Origin: Ornithoclostridium sp949298505
GTDB taxonomy: Bacteria; Bacillota; Clostridia; Christensenellales; UBA3700
DNA length: 21,754 nucleotides
Assembly (NCBI GenBank): GCA_949298505.1
Contig: CASFWW010000028.1
Coordinates: forward strand, 1-21,754
Direction: 5' to 3'
Within the stretch, counting starts at the first letter, position 1. Each line of letters begins with the position of its first letter. The position numbers and the translations under genes are program-made. The notes under the pieces were generated by a model. The model saw only the letters and a program-made list of their open reading frames with translations. It ran no database searches and had not been told where the DNA came from. This document shows, one piece after another, positions 1 through 6,766 of the stretch.

Positions 1-87
1 GAACCCTATCGTTCTTATGAGTCCCTTTTGCATGCCGAGGCGAGGGATAGAAGAACCCCGTCATAAGCGAAGCGTTGACAGGGTGCG
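1..87. repeat. 87-bp repeat, copy 1 (imperfect palindrome)
   Basis: These bases recur exactly at 194-280, a period of 193 bp. The unit is an imperfect palindrome: ACCCT...CTTATGA near its left end is mirrored by TCATAAG...AGGGT near its right end, with an inner TCCCT/AGGGA pair. The copy begins at the window edge, so it may extend further left. The 106 bp between the copies contain two short hairpins (CCGCC/GGCGG near 93-107 and GGTTA/TAACC near 117-130). No gene is credible here. It resembles a REP- or MITE-type intergenic repeat, but the family cannot be named from one locus. Confidence 0.8.
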
Positions 88-193
88 GCAATCCGCCGCA
101 GGCGGTTGCTTTCGCGGTTAGCAATAACCCTCAACCTGCGCATTAAATAGCTGAGCGAATTACCCTTCGCCCTTATCGGATACCGTCCCGTTT

Positions 194-280
194 GAACCCT
201 ATCGTTCTTATGAGTCCCTTTTGCATGCCGAGGCGAGGGATAGAAGAACCCCGTCATAAGCGAAGCGTTGACAGGGTGCG
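194..280. repeat. 87-bp repeat, copy 2
   Basis: This is an exact second copy of bases 1-87 in the same orientation. Sequence identity stops immediately after the shared GGGTGCG. The region from 281 to about 412 shows no gene or strong structure. Confidence 0.8.
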
Positions 281-412
281 AGAACAGTTTCCGGCTTTTG
301 CTCATATGTCAAAACAACAATCTTCCGCTACACCGCGATGCGCTTTTATATATTGTAATCAAATACGAAATTTTAAAATATATCTGAATTAACTGAAAAA
401 ACAAGTTCAAAG

Positions 413-442
413 TAAAAAAATAACAATGCATGTTTGCATTGT
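413..442 (-). terminator. Rho-independent terminator of the 23-codon unit
   Basis: On the minus strand an 8-bp perfect stem (ACAATGCA / TGCATTGT, 4-nt loop) is followed within two bases by a run of seven T. It lies about 20 bp after the stop codon of the small ORF at 464-535. Confidence 0.8.
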
Positions 443-463
443 CGCTCATTTTGTCCGCAGGTG

Positions 464-535
464 TCAGAATGTCATTCTGATGTAGACGCCGTATTTGCGG
501 ACGTACTCTACGAAAGTGCGCCATATTGTCCTCAT
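464..535 (-). CDS. 23-aa small protein of unknown function
   Basis: This 23-codon ORF begins with the residues MRTIWRTFVE and ends TGA. The product is basic and aromatic-rich (two Trp or Phe-type residues in the first eight, then several Arg, Lys and Tyr), so it could form a short amphipathic helix. It has no signal peptide or recognisable motif. The case for expression comes from context: a strong AGGAGGTGA ribosome-binding site eight to nine bases before the ATG, a consensus promoter upstream (598-626), a hairpin in the roughly 55-nt leader, and a perfect intrinsic terminator just downstream. No larger gene shares the transcript, which argues against a simple attenuator leader peptide. It could instead be a dual-function or purely regulatory RNA. 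I do not recognise the family. Confidence 0.6.
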   Translation of the reverse strand: MRTIWRTFVEYVRKYGVYIRMTF

Positions 536-562
536 AGCACTCACCTCCTATTCAGTTGTCCT

Positions 563-588
563 TCCGGAAGTTTGACTTCTCTTCCGGA
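563..588 (-). promoter_or_regulatory. Leader hairpin upstream of the 23-aa ORF
   Basis: TCCGGAAG and CTTCCGGA form an 8-bp perfect stem with a 10-nt loop, placed between the predicted transcription start (about 591) and the ribosome-binding site at 541-550. It sits close to the 5' end of the transcript, where it could stabilise the RNA or affect translation. Confidence 0.5.
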
Positions 589-597
589 TTCGCCCAC

Positions 598-626
598 AGT
601 ATATAGCTTGTCTTGATGTTTGTCAA
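598..626 (-). promoter_or_regulatory. Sigma-A-type promoter for the 23-aa unit
   Basis: On the minus strand TTGACA (621-626) and TATACT (598-603) are separated by exactly 17 bp. The -35 is a perfect match and the -10 has one mismatch. Confidence 0.75.
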
Positions 627-718
627 CGGTTTGAAAGCAGTTTTTTCAAACAATTTTTCGCGGCGTTTTTCGGCGGCGATACGTGCGTCCGATCGCGTTT
701 ATTTTTTTGTCTTTTCAC

Positions 719-754
719 CTGACAAATCCGGGAGATTTTCTCCCGGGTTTGTCA
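719..754 (-). terminator. Long hairpin after the LRR gene
   Basis: A 16-bp stem with one G-T wobble (720-735 with 739-754, loop of three) begins six bases after the stop codon of the large LRR gene. It lacks a U-tract on either strand, so it may be a weak terminator, a processing site or a 3'-end stabiliser. Confidence 0.5.
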
Positions 755-759
755 TTGCG

Positions 760-3700
760 TCAGCTCTTCCCCGCGAAGTCGGTTTCCTGGTCCGGCACAA
801 AAACGTTTTCGTAAACGACCATACATTCAGGATTTGTCCGTATCTTCAAGTCACGAAACTTTTCAGGAAGCACGATCCTCTTCGGACCTTCAACCGAAAA
901 AACACCGGATATCGTTTGAACGCTGTCCGGGATCGTCAGCGAAGCAAGGGACTTGCAACCTTCAAAAGAATCGTCGTCTATCGTTTTCACCCCGGACGCG
1001 ATGTATATTTCTTCAACAGCTATACAATAGTGGAACGCTTCTGTTCCAATACTTTTTACCGTCGACGGAATGATCACTTTCTTCAATTCTTCGCATCCAG
1101 CAAACGCATAATATCCGATTTCTGTTACGCCTACGGGAATGATCGCCTCTTTAATTCCCAGTCCGCTGTAAGCATTCTCGGCGATCTCTTTGATTCCTGA
1201 AATTATGCCGTGTCTGTTTCCCCTGACAAGGATATTATTCTCTTTTTCTATAAGACTGCCGTTGATAGAACAAAAATACTTATTTCCCGCCTTGACTTCT
1301 ATCGAATCCAAAGAAAAACATCCCTCAAACACGTCTGTCCCGCACCAGCCGGTGTAACGCTTCCCGCTTTCGGAATTGCAACAACCTATACATTCGACTG
1401 AGGCGGGAATTATCAACTTTTTGAGCAAAGCGCACTCCTTGAAAGCCGAATCTCCGATGCTTAACAGCCCTTCGGGAAGGATTATATTCTGAAGCTCTCC
1501 GCATCCGCTGAATGCCGAGTAATCGATATGCTCAACTCCTTCAGGGATCGTAACCGATCTGATGTCACAGTTTTCCAAAAACGCTTCCGGACCGATGACT
1601 CTGACAAGTCCTTTCGGAATCACAACGTCGGTTTCGCTTCCGCAATATTTCACCAAGACGTCGTCTTCAACGTCAAAATCGTCTTCTGACGACACGTCAA
1701 CGTCCTCAACAATCTCTCCCCGGAAAGACCCCACGAAACCGATATCGGCATCTCTCAGATGCAAGGGAAGCGACAAATCCTCAAGCGACCGAGACCAAAA
1801 AGCGTCTTTTCCTATCGTCCGGACGCTGTCGGGAACAAACTCCTCTCTGAGCGCCGTTGCGAAAAACGCTTCGCCGCCGATTTCGGTTACACTGTCAGGA
1901 ATATTGACGTGCTCCAGACCTGAGCACGCATAAAATGCACCGCTGCCGATGACCCTGACCCCGCAAGGTATGTCTGCTCTTTCCAGCCATCTGCAATAAC
2001 TAAAGGCTGATCTGCCGATTTCCGTTACATCTGCCGGGATCACGCTGTCTGCGCATCCTTTCAGAAGTATTTTCTTGTCACGCGATATAAGGCAGTTTCC
2101 GTCGACGTACAGTAATGGATTTTCTCCCGAGACGGCGATGCTTTTCAGGTTGCCGCAGCGGAAAAGCATTGACTCGATATTACTGCCAACGCCTGTTTTT
2201 TCTGGACTGCGGAAACCTGCAGGCAATTTTATTGACCTGAGACTGTAACATTCTGAAAACGCCGAGTCGCCTATCGTCTCTACGCTTTCGGGTATAATAA
2301 CTTGCTCAAGCGAAAAACATCTTGCGAACACCCCTTTACCGATACTTTTCACTCCTTCGGGAATTACTACGATCCTGATTTCGTGGTTGTCCCGGAATGC
2401 ACCTTCTCCAATGGCATTGACCGCTCCGCGCGGAACAGTCAGTTCTGTGGCGTTGCCGTTGTATTTTATCAGCACACCGTTGTTGATCTCGAAATCTTCG
2501 AAAGAAGCTTCTTCGATCGCGTTGAGATCGTCTTCATACCCTCTGAACAGAACGTCGCAACTTTCGGGAATACTCAAACGGTATCTGTGCCCTTTGAATG
2601 ATACCGGAAGGGTCACCCTCCTGAGCGAAGTGCAATTCCTGAACGCTTTGTCTCCTATCTCGATAACACTGTCAGGAACATCCATTTCGGCAATGCCGGT
2701 GCAGTTTGCAAACGCATTTTCCCCGATCTTTACTATTCCGCTGTGCAAACGGATCTTCTTCAGGCAATTCCGCTTGCCGAAATCTCTGACGCCGAAAGAA
2801 TAACTGCCGATAGTATCTACGCCGTTGGGTATCGTAACGACTGCATCCTGTCCGGCATACGACAGCACAACTCCGTCCCGGATATAAAAATCGTTCGGAT
2901 TTGATATGTGAGAAAAAGTTATCTCGCAATCGCCGCTTATGCCGAGTTTACTTTCTTCCCCCTTGAACGTTTCCGGGATCGTCAAATGTCTCAGACCGCT
3001 GCCTTTAAACGCATATTTCCCTATCGTCACGACGCTTTCGGGTACGACCAGAGACCTGAGCGCAGTACACCCTTCAAACGCGTTTTCTCCTATTTCCGCA
3101 ACGGCATCCAGAATCGTGACAGAAGTCAACGCCTTGCACATAAAGAAAGCGTGGTCCCCTATTGTGCGAAGTCCCTGCGGAAGAATGACGGTTTGGAGAG
3201 ACTCACAGCGAAAAAACGCCCTTGATTCTATTTCTTCAAGATCGCCTTTTATCTCGACTTCTTCAAGTGAAGAACACCTCTCAAACGCACTGTCGCCTAT
3301 TCTTTTAAGACTGGACGGAAAGCTTACCGAAGCCAGGTTATAACATAAAGCGAACGCATCTCTGCCGATATATTCAACGCCTTCTGAAATGACAAGGTTT
3401 TCTATTTCTTCATTTCCCTTGAAAGCCGAACAACCTATGAAGTCCGGCTCAGGCGGGATCACCGTGTCTTTCCTGCATCCCAAGACGGCATGCAAAGTCC
3501 CGTCATCTTTATATATAAGGCATCCGTTTTTGAAACAGTATTTTTCATTGTCCTCGTCAACTTCTACGGACTTTAAAGCCGGACATTCGCTGAAACAACT
3601 TTCACCTATATATTCAACGCTTGCGGGGATATACACTCTTTCCAGGCTGTCGCACTCTGAAAAAGCAAAGGATTCTACGACCTTCAAATTTGCGGGAAGT

Positions 3701-4134
3701 ATGACTTCCTTCAATGCCGTGCAAGACCTGAAAGCGCCGTTGCCTATCTCTTCCAGATTTTCGGGAAAACTTACGGCTTCCATATTGCGGCAAGCGAAAA
3801 ACGCGTCGCTTCCGATACTCTTCACACCTGACGGGATGTCCGCTTTTCTCAGTCCGCATAAGGAAAACGCAGCCCTGCCGATCTCTTTCAAACGCGCCGG
3901 AAACCTTACATCTTCAAGTCTGCTCTGCCCGTAAAACGCATTTTCGGATATTTTCTCAACGCTGTCCGGGATCCAGACTCTGTACAGATAATTTTCCAAG
4001 GAATTCTCAGATTTAAAAGCCCCTTCAGCAATTTCCGTCACGTTTCCCGGGATTTTTATATCCCCTTTTTTTCCTTTGTAATTTATAAGCACGCCGTTTT
4101 TTATGACAAAATCAAAACGATCAAATATTCCCAC
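760..4134 (-). CDS. Large BspA-type leucine-rich-repeat protein
   Basis: The product is 1124 aa, made almost entirely of the LRR_5 (BspA/TpLRR) repeat, typically x-IP-x-SV-x-x-IG-x-x-AF-x-x-C-x-x-L. The start is GTG, with AGGAGGG eight bases upstream. The protein is modular. Near residues 8, 415, 547 and 819 a header recurs (D-F-x-I-x-N/D-G-V-L-I-x-Y-x-G, then a V-x-IP-x-G-V strand), followed each time by a run of LRRs, which suggests growth by internal duplication. BspA-type LRRs generally bind proteins or act as adhesins on the surface of oral and gut anaerobes and protists. Here the N-terminus has no signal peptide, membrane segment or anchor, and the C-terminus is a short polar tail. An intracellular role or a non-classical export route would therefore have to be assumed. 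The exact function is unknown. Confidence 0.9.
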   Translation of the reverse strand: MGIFDRFDFVIKNGVLINYKGKKGDIKIPGNVTEIAEGAFKSENSLENYLYRVWIPDSVEKISENAFYGQSRLEDVRFPARLKEIGRAAFSLCGLRKADIPSGVKSIGSDAFFACRNMEAVSFPENLEEIGNGAFRSCTALKEVILPANLKVVESFAFSECDSLERVYIPASVEYIGESCFSECPALKSVEVDEDNEKYCFKNGCLIYKDDGTLHAVLGCRKDTVIPPEPDFIGCSAFKGNEEIENLVISEGVEYIGRDAFALCYNLASVSFPSSLKRIGDSAFERCSSLEEVEIKGDLEEIESRAFFRCESLQTVILPQGLRTIGDHAFFMCKALTSVTILDAVAEIGENAFEGCTALRSLVVPESVVTIGKYAFKGSGLRHLTIPETFKGEESKLGISGDCEITFSHISNPNDFYIRDGVVLSYAGQDAVVTIPNGVDTIGSYSFGVRDFGKRNCLKKIRLHSGIVKIGENAFANCTGIAEMDVPDSVIEIGDKAFRNCTSLRRVTLPVSFKGHRYRLSIPESCDVLFRGYEDDLNAIEEASFEDFEINNGVLIKYNGNATELTVPRGAVNAIGEGAFRDNHEIRIVVIPEGVKSIGKGVFARCFSLEQVIIPESVETIGDSAFSECYSLRSIKLPAGFRSPEKTGVGSNIESMLFRCGNLKSIAVSGENPLLYVDGNCLISRDKKILLKGCADSVIPADVTEIGRSAFSYCRWLERADIPCGVRVIGSGAFYACSGLEHVNIPDSVTEIGGEAFFATALREEFVPDSVRTIGKDAFWSRSLEDLSLPLHLRDADIGFVGSFRGEIVEDVDVSSEDDFDVEDDVLVKYCGSETDVVIPKGLVRVIGPEAFLENCDIRSVTIPEGVEHIDYSAFSGCGELQNIILPEGLLSIGDSAFKECALLKKLIIPASVECIGCCNSESGKRYTGWCGTDVFEGCFSLDSIEVKAGNKYFCSINGSLIEKENNILVRGNRHGIISGIKEIAENAYSGLGIKEAIIPVGVTEIGYYAFAGCEELKKVIIPSTVKSIGTEAFHYCIAVEEIYIASGVKTIDDDSFEGCKSLASLTIPDSVQTISGVFSVEGPKRIVLPEKFRDLKIRTNPECMVVYENVFVPDQETDFAGKS

Positions 4135-4289
4135 TGTTCAATCCCTCCTGCCCACTGCGTCCAAAGACGGAATATTATTTTAAATATAACATATAACTAA
4201 AATTTTTTCAATATCTGAGGTAAAATGTGCACAGAACTTATACAGGCAAAAGCGCGGCGTTTCCTCTTTTAACCGCCGTAAAGCGCGGC

Positions 4290-4664
4290 TTAGTCTTTAT
4301 ATTGAGGCACTATCTCCAGCCAATAACCGTCAGGATCGCTTATAAAATAAATGCCCATCTCAGGGTTCTCGTAACATATGCACCCCATCTTTTTGTGCAA
4401 AGCGTGCGCGCCGACAAAATCGTCGGTTTCGAAAGCCAGATGGAATTCGTTGTCGCCGAGGTCGTACGAGCGGTCAAAGTCCTTCAGCCATGTAAGTTCA
4501 AGCTGAAATCCTCCGTCCTCACTTTCAAGATACACGATAGCGAACGAGCCGTCGGCGGCGTTTATCCTGCGCGCCTCTTTTAAACCGAGCGCTTCTCCGT
4601 AAAATTTAATCGATCTGTCAAGATCTGCTACGTTGTAATTTTCGTGAACGGGTCTGAATTTCAT
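4290..4664 (-). CDS. VOC-family (glyoxalase/bleomycin-resistance-like) protein
   Basis: This 124-aa protein has the length and paired beta-alpha-beta-beta-beta layout of a vicinal-oxygen-chelate enzyme. The putative metal ligands are in the right places: His7 near the first strand (HENYNV), Glu near residue 56 in FQLEL, His near 75 in FHLAFE, and Glu near 118 in YWLEIVP. The motif DPDGYWLEI and the opening similarity suggest a lactoylglutathione-lyase-like subfamily, so it may handle methylglyoxal adducts. Substrate cannot be assigned, because VOC proteins also include resistance proteins and dioxygenases. GGAGG lies seven bases before the ATG. It is monocistronic, with its own promoter at 4683-4711. 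Confidence 0.85.
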   Translation of the reverse strand: MKFRPVHENYNVADLDRSIKFYGEALGLKEARRINAADGSFAIVYLESEDGGFQLELTWLKDFDRSYDLGDNEFHLAFETDDFVGAHALHKKMGCICYENPEMGIYFISDPDGYWLEIVPQYKD

Positions 4665-4682
4665 GGTTTACCTCCGCAGACA

Positions 4683-4711
4683 ATTATAACCCGACCGGCA
4701 AGATAATTCAA
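4683..4711 (-). promoter_or_regulatory. Promoter of the VOC gene
   Basis: TTGAAT (4706-4711) and TATAAT (4683-4688) are on the minus strand with a 17-bp spacer, about 20 bp before the start codon. Confidence 0.7.
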
Positions 4712-4738
4712 GACAGTTATCAAAATAATATCCTTTTA

Positions 4739-4767
4739 TTGAAAAAAAGCGCTTGTTGTGATAACAT
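4739..4767 (+). promoter_or_regulatory. Candidate promoter of the XRE/SHOCT-like operon
   Basis: TTGAAA (4739-4744) is followed after 17 bp by TAACAT (4762-4767). It would give a leader of about 150 nt. A second possible -10 (TATGAT, 4880-4885) lies nearer the first gene but lacks a good -35, so the true start site is uncertain. Confidence 0.35.
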
Positions 4768-4923
4768 TTTTGTATGAATCGGACGTGTTTCGCCTTATTC
4801 AACTTGCAGTTGCATAAAATCCAACCACCGGTTTGACGGTTTCAACCAATGGTCTGTGGTCTTTTCCTGTTATAAACGTTATGATGATAACAGAAAGAAG
4901 CCCGACGGCAAAGGAGAAAGGAT

Positions 4924-5061
4924 ATGAAAAAGAAAAAAACGGAAACGCGCGCCGAAAATGCGGCAATATATTATTACAACATCATAAACGCTTACGGAAT
5001 ACGCGCCGACTGGCAGAACAAAAAGACAACATACGGCAAACAGCCGTTCACGGTGCGCTGA
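4924..5061 (+). CDS. 45-aa small protein, first gene of the XRE operon
   Basis: The product is 45 aa, beginning with a lysine cluster (MKKKKTETRA) and continuing with a tyrosine-rich stretch (AIYYYNIINAYGIRADW). The start has a strong AAGGAG site seven bases upstream. It ends 39 bp before the XRE gene on the same strand, so the two are probably co-transcribed. It has no signal peptide and only a short hydrophobic stretch, so it is likely cytosolic or an amphipathic helix. The family is unknown. The good ribosome-binding site and position suggest a real small gene rather than chance, but only homologs could prove this. Confidence 0.55.
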   Translation: MKKKKTETRAENAAIYYYNIINAYGIRADWQNKKTTYGKQPFTVR

Positions 5062-5100
5062 AAAACGGAACAAAACAGAATGTAAAACAGGAGAACATTT

Positions 5101-5598
5101 ATGGAGAAAGACAACAAAACAATGGGGCAAAGAATAGCGTACTACCGCAAACTGCGCGGTATAACGCAGGAAGAACTGGGCGAAAAGTGCGGCGTTTCTT
5201 CTCAGGCGGTCAGCAAATGGGAAAACGATATCTCCGCGCCCGATATCACATTGCTCGGCACCCTTTCAGAGATATTCGGTATATCTGCGGACGAACTTCT
5301 CGGACTCAAGCGCGAAGTCGCGACCGCCGTTGATCCCGAAACGATAAATGAGGACAGACTTCTGCTCAGAATAAGCATTGTGAGCAAAGACGGCGATAAC
5401 GTCAAAATCAACGTGCCTTACAAACTCGGTCTCATGCTCATTCAATCAGGAAGCGTAGGAGATAAAAACAGCGACGCTCTTAAAAACATAGACTTCAATC
5501 AGATAGCGGAAATGGTTAAAATGGGTATCCTCGGACCTATCGTCGATATAGAAAGCGCAGACGGAGATACTGTCAAAATAACCGTGGAGCAACATTAA
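5101..5598 (+). CDS. XRE-family transcriptional regulator with C-terminal SHOCT-like domain
   Basis: This 165-aa protein has a classic HTH_3/XRE DNA-binding domain at about residues 9-63 (GQRIAYYRKLRGITQEELG...VSSQAVSKWE...PDITLLGTLSEIFGIS). After a linker, about residues 85-163 form a small domain of the type annotated as SHOCT-like: a strand rich in V-K-I-N-V, a helix (YKLGLMLIQSG), a second helix (FNQIAEMVKMG) and a closing V-D-I-E-S-x-D-G-D-x-V-K-I hairpin. The latter domain is usually involved in oligomerisation or protein contacts. The gene is preceded by an AGGAGA site and followed two bases after its stop by a gene encoding a second copy of the same small domain. Regulation of its own operon is likely but inferred. 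Confidence 0.85.
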   Translation: MEKDNKTMGQRIAYYRKLRGITQEELGEKCGVSSQAVSKWENDISAPDITLLGTLSEIFGISADELLGLKREVATAVDPETINEDRLLLRISIVSKDGDNVKINVPYKLGLMLIQSGSVGDKNSDALKNIDFNQIAEMVKMGILGPIVDIESADGDTVKITVEQH

Positions 5599-5600
5599 CA

Positions 5601-5825
5601 ATGAAAATTAAAATCAAAACCGAAGGTACAAAATTCACTCTCTTCCTGCCAATGTGTTTCGGATCATTTATGATAAAAAACATGCTGACGCGGGAAAGCG
5701 GGCAATGCGGATATTCCCTCTCCTATCTTCACAAAGAACTCAAAAAAGCACGCAAAAATTTTGGTCATATAAAAATCGTAGACGTCAGAAGCGCAAACGG
5801 AGATATAGTGGAAATAACGTTGTAA
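5601..5825 (+). CDS. Stand-alone SHOCT-like domain protein
   Basis: The 74-aa product matches the C-terminal domain of the preceding regulator in layout: an opening I-K-T-E-G-T-K-F-T-L-x-LP strand, helix SFMIKNML, helix LHKELKKARKN, and the ending IVDVRSANGDIVEIT, which parallels IVDIESADGDTVKIT in the neighbour. It starts two bases after the upstream stop codon, so it is probably translationally coupled. A plausible role is to pair with the regulator's C-terminal domain and modulate it. This is inference from shared fold and coupling. A strong terminator follows at 5839-5872. Confidence 0.75.
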   Translation: MKIKIKTEGTKFTLFLPMCFGSFMIKNMLTRESGQCGYSLSYLHKELKKARKNFGHIKIVDVRSANGDIVEITL

Positions 5826-5838
5826 AAGTTTGACATTT

Positions 5839-5872
5839 AAAACGCGGGAAAAATTTTTTCCCGCGTTTTTTT
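5839..5872 (+). terminator. Rho-independent terminator of the XRE/SHOCT-like operon
   Basis: AAAACGCGGGAAAAA pairs with TTTTTCCCGCGTTTT and ends in seven T. It lies 13 bp after the last stop codon, and the A-rich left arm makes it potentially bidirectional for the convergent gene at 5913. Confidence 0.9.
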
Positions 5873-5912
5873 GTGCCCGTGTTTATTATCGTCGTTTTCC
5901 AGATCAGTTTTG

Positions 5913-6614
5913 TTACGGGAAAAGCACCTTTTTTACTCTGTACATAATGGAGTCTATCAGTCTTATATCCGCAAGAGATCCGCTGCCGGCGTTCTCTCTG
6001 GCGAACGACAACGCGTCCCACCACTTCTGCAAAGTCTCCTTGTCGGCATTGTTCCAGTCCAGCTTCGCGCTTTCGAATATTCCCTTTACGTAAACGGGCA
6101 TAAGCGACGCGTCTTTTTTTACCGCTTCACGCAGTCTCGCCAGTTTTTCAAGCGAAAAATCCGTGACGAATTTCTCGTTGTCCTGCTCGAAAACTGACAT
6201 CATTTTCAGGAGCTTGGCGGTCTCTTCATCGACCGGATTGTCTGCGATTATACGGTCTGCGACCTGTTTTTCCCAGTCCGTTCCTTCTCGCGTATATTCC
6301 CTCAGCCCTTCGTATGCCCTGAGGTCGTCGGGCACACAGAAATCTTCAGTTCTGACCAAAGACACAAAAAGCCCGATCTCCGCCGCAAGCCGCGCGATCT
6401 GCATAAGTCCATCGTTGTTTCCCTTTCCGGTAACGACGATTGCCCCGTCGCTGTAATCAAGCGCCCCCTGCGTTTCCGCACACGACAAGACTTCTTCGCA
6501 CACGTACGAATCCGTGAAACAGCTTCTCCCTTCTGCCTGCAACGCCCTGACGAGCCTTGCCGCGCCGTCGTAATCGTCGAACGCGAATGTCACGTAAAAA
6601 TCAAATCTCGGCAT
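5913..6614 (-). CDS. Hypothetical protein with possible degenerate TIR-like N-terminus
   Basis: The product is 233 aa and I do not recognise the full-length family. Residues about 4-130 follow the order of a TIR fold: first strand FDFYVTFAF, helix AARLVRALQAEG, strand RSCFTDS, helix then strand SDGAIVVTG, helix IARLAAEIG, strand LFVSLVR, and then VPDDLR...WEKQVADRI. In NAD-cleaving TIR domains a catalytic Glu sits in the helix after the third strand. The aligned position here looks like Ile, so enzymatic activity is doubtful. Residues about 130-233 are helical and charged. There is no signal peptide or membrane segment. It has GGAGGAG before the ATG and its own consensus promoter, and is convergent with the XRE operon. 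A flavodoxin-like or other Rossmann-type fold is an alternative reading. Confidence 0.7.
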   Translation of the reverse strand: MPRFDFYVTFAFDDYDGAARLVRALQAEGRSCFTDSYVCEEVLSCAETQGALDYSDGAIVVTGKGNNDGLMQIARLAAEIGLFVSLVRTEDFCVPDDLRAYEGLREYTREGTDWEKQVADRIIADNPVDEETAKLLKMMSVFEQDNEKFVTDFSLEKLARLREAVKKDASLMPVYVKGIFESAKLDWNNADKETLQKWWDALSFARENAGSGSLADIRLIDSIMYRVKKVLFP

Positions 6615-6637
6615 ACCCGTCTCCTCCGTTTTTTACC

Positions 6638-6666
6638 ATTATACCACAAAGAAGAAAGCATTTCAA
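6638..6666 (-). promoter_or_regulatory. Promoter of the TIR-like gene
   Basis: TTGAAA (6661-6666) and TATAAT (6638-6643) are on the minus strand, 17 bp apart. Confidence 0.75.
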
Positions 6667-6730
6667 GACGGCTGTTTTTTGATTGTTTGCCGCTTTTGAC
6701 CGCATCGGATGCGTATTTTACACAAAAAGA

Positions 6731-6758
6731 AAAAGCCCGCGCTTTTTGCGCAGGCTTG
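6731..6758 (-). terminator. Terminator of the spoIIR-sleB-ypeB cluster
   Basis: On the minus strand AGCCTGCGC pairs with GCGCGGGCT (one G-U) around an A5 loop and runs into TTTTTC. It lies just after the ypeB stop codon. Confidence 0.8.
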
Positions 6759-6766
6759 AAAAACAG

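Noticed and set aside
1..280. CRISPR array from the two direct repeats
   Set aside because: The repeat is 87 bp, far too long, with only two copies and a single 106-bp interval; no cas gene is present.
15..305. 96-aa minus-strand reading frame across the repeats
   Set aside because: It reads through both repeat copies, its two halves simply echo each other, and it has no ribosome-binding site.
1562..3934. Several long plus-strand reading frames opposite the LRR gene
   Set aside because: They are antisense shadows of a highly repetitive gene with regular codon pattern and have no start signals.
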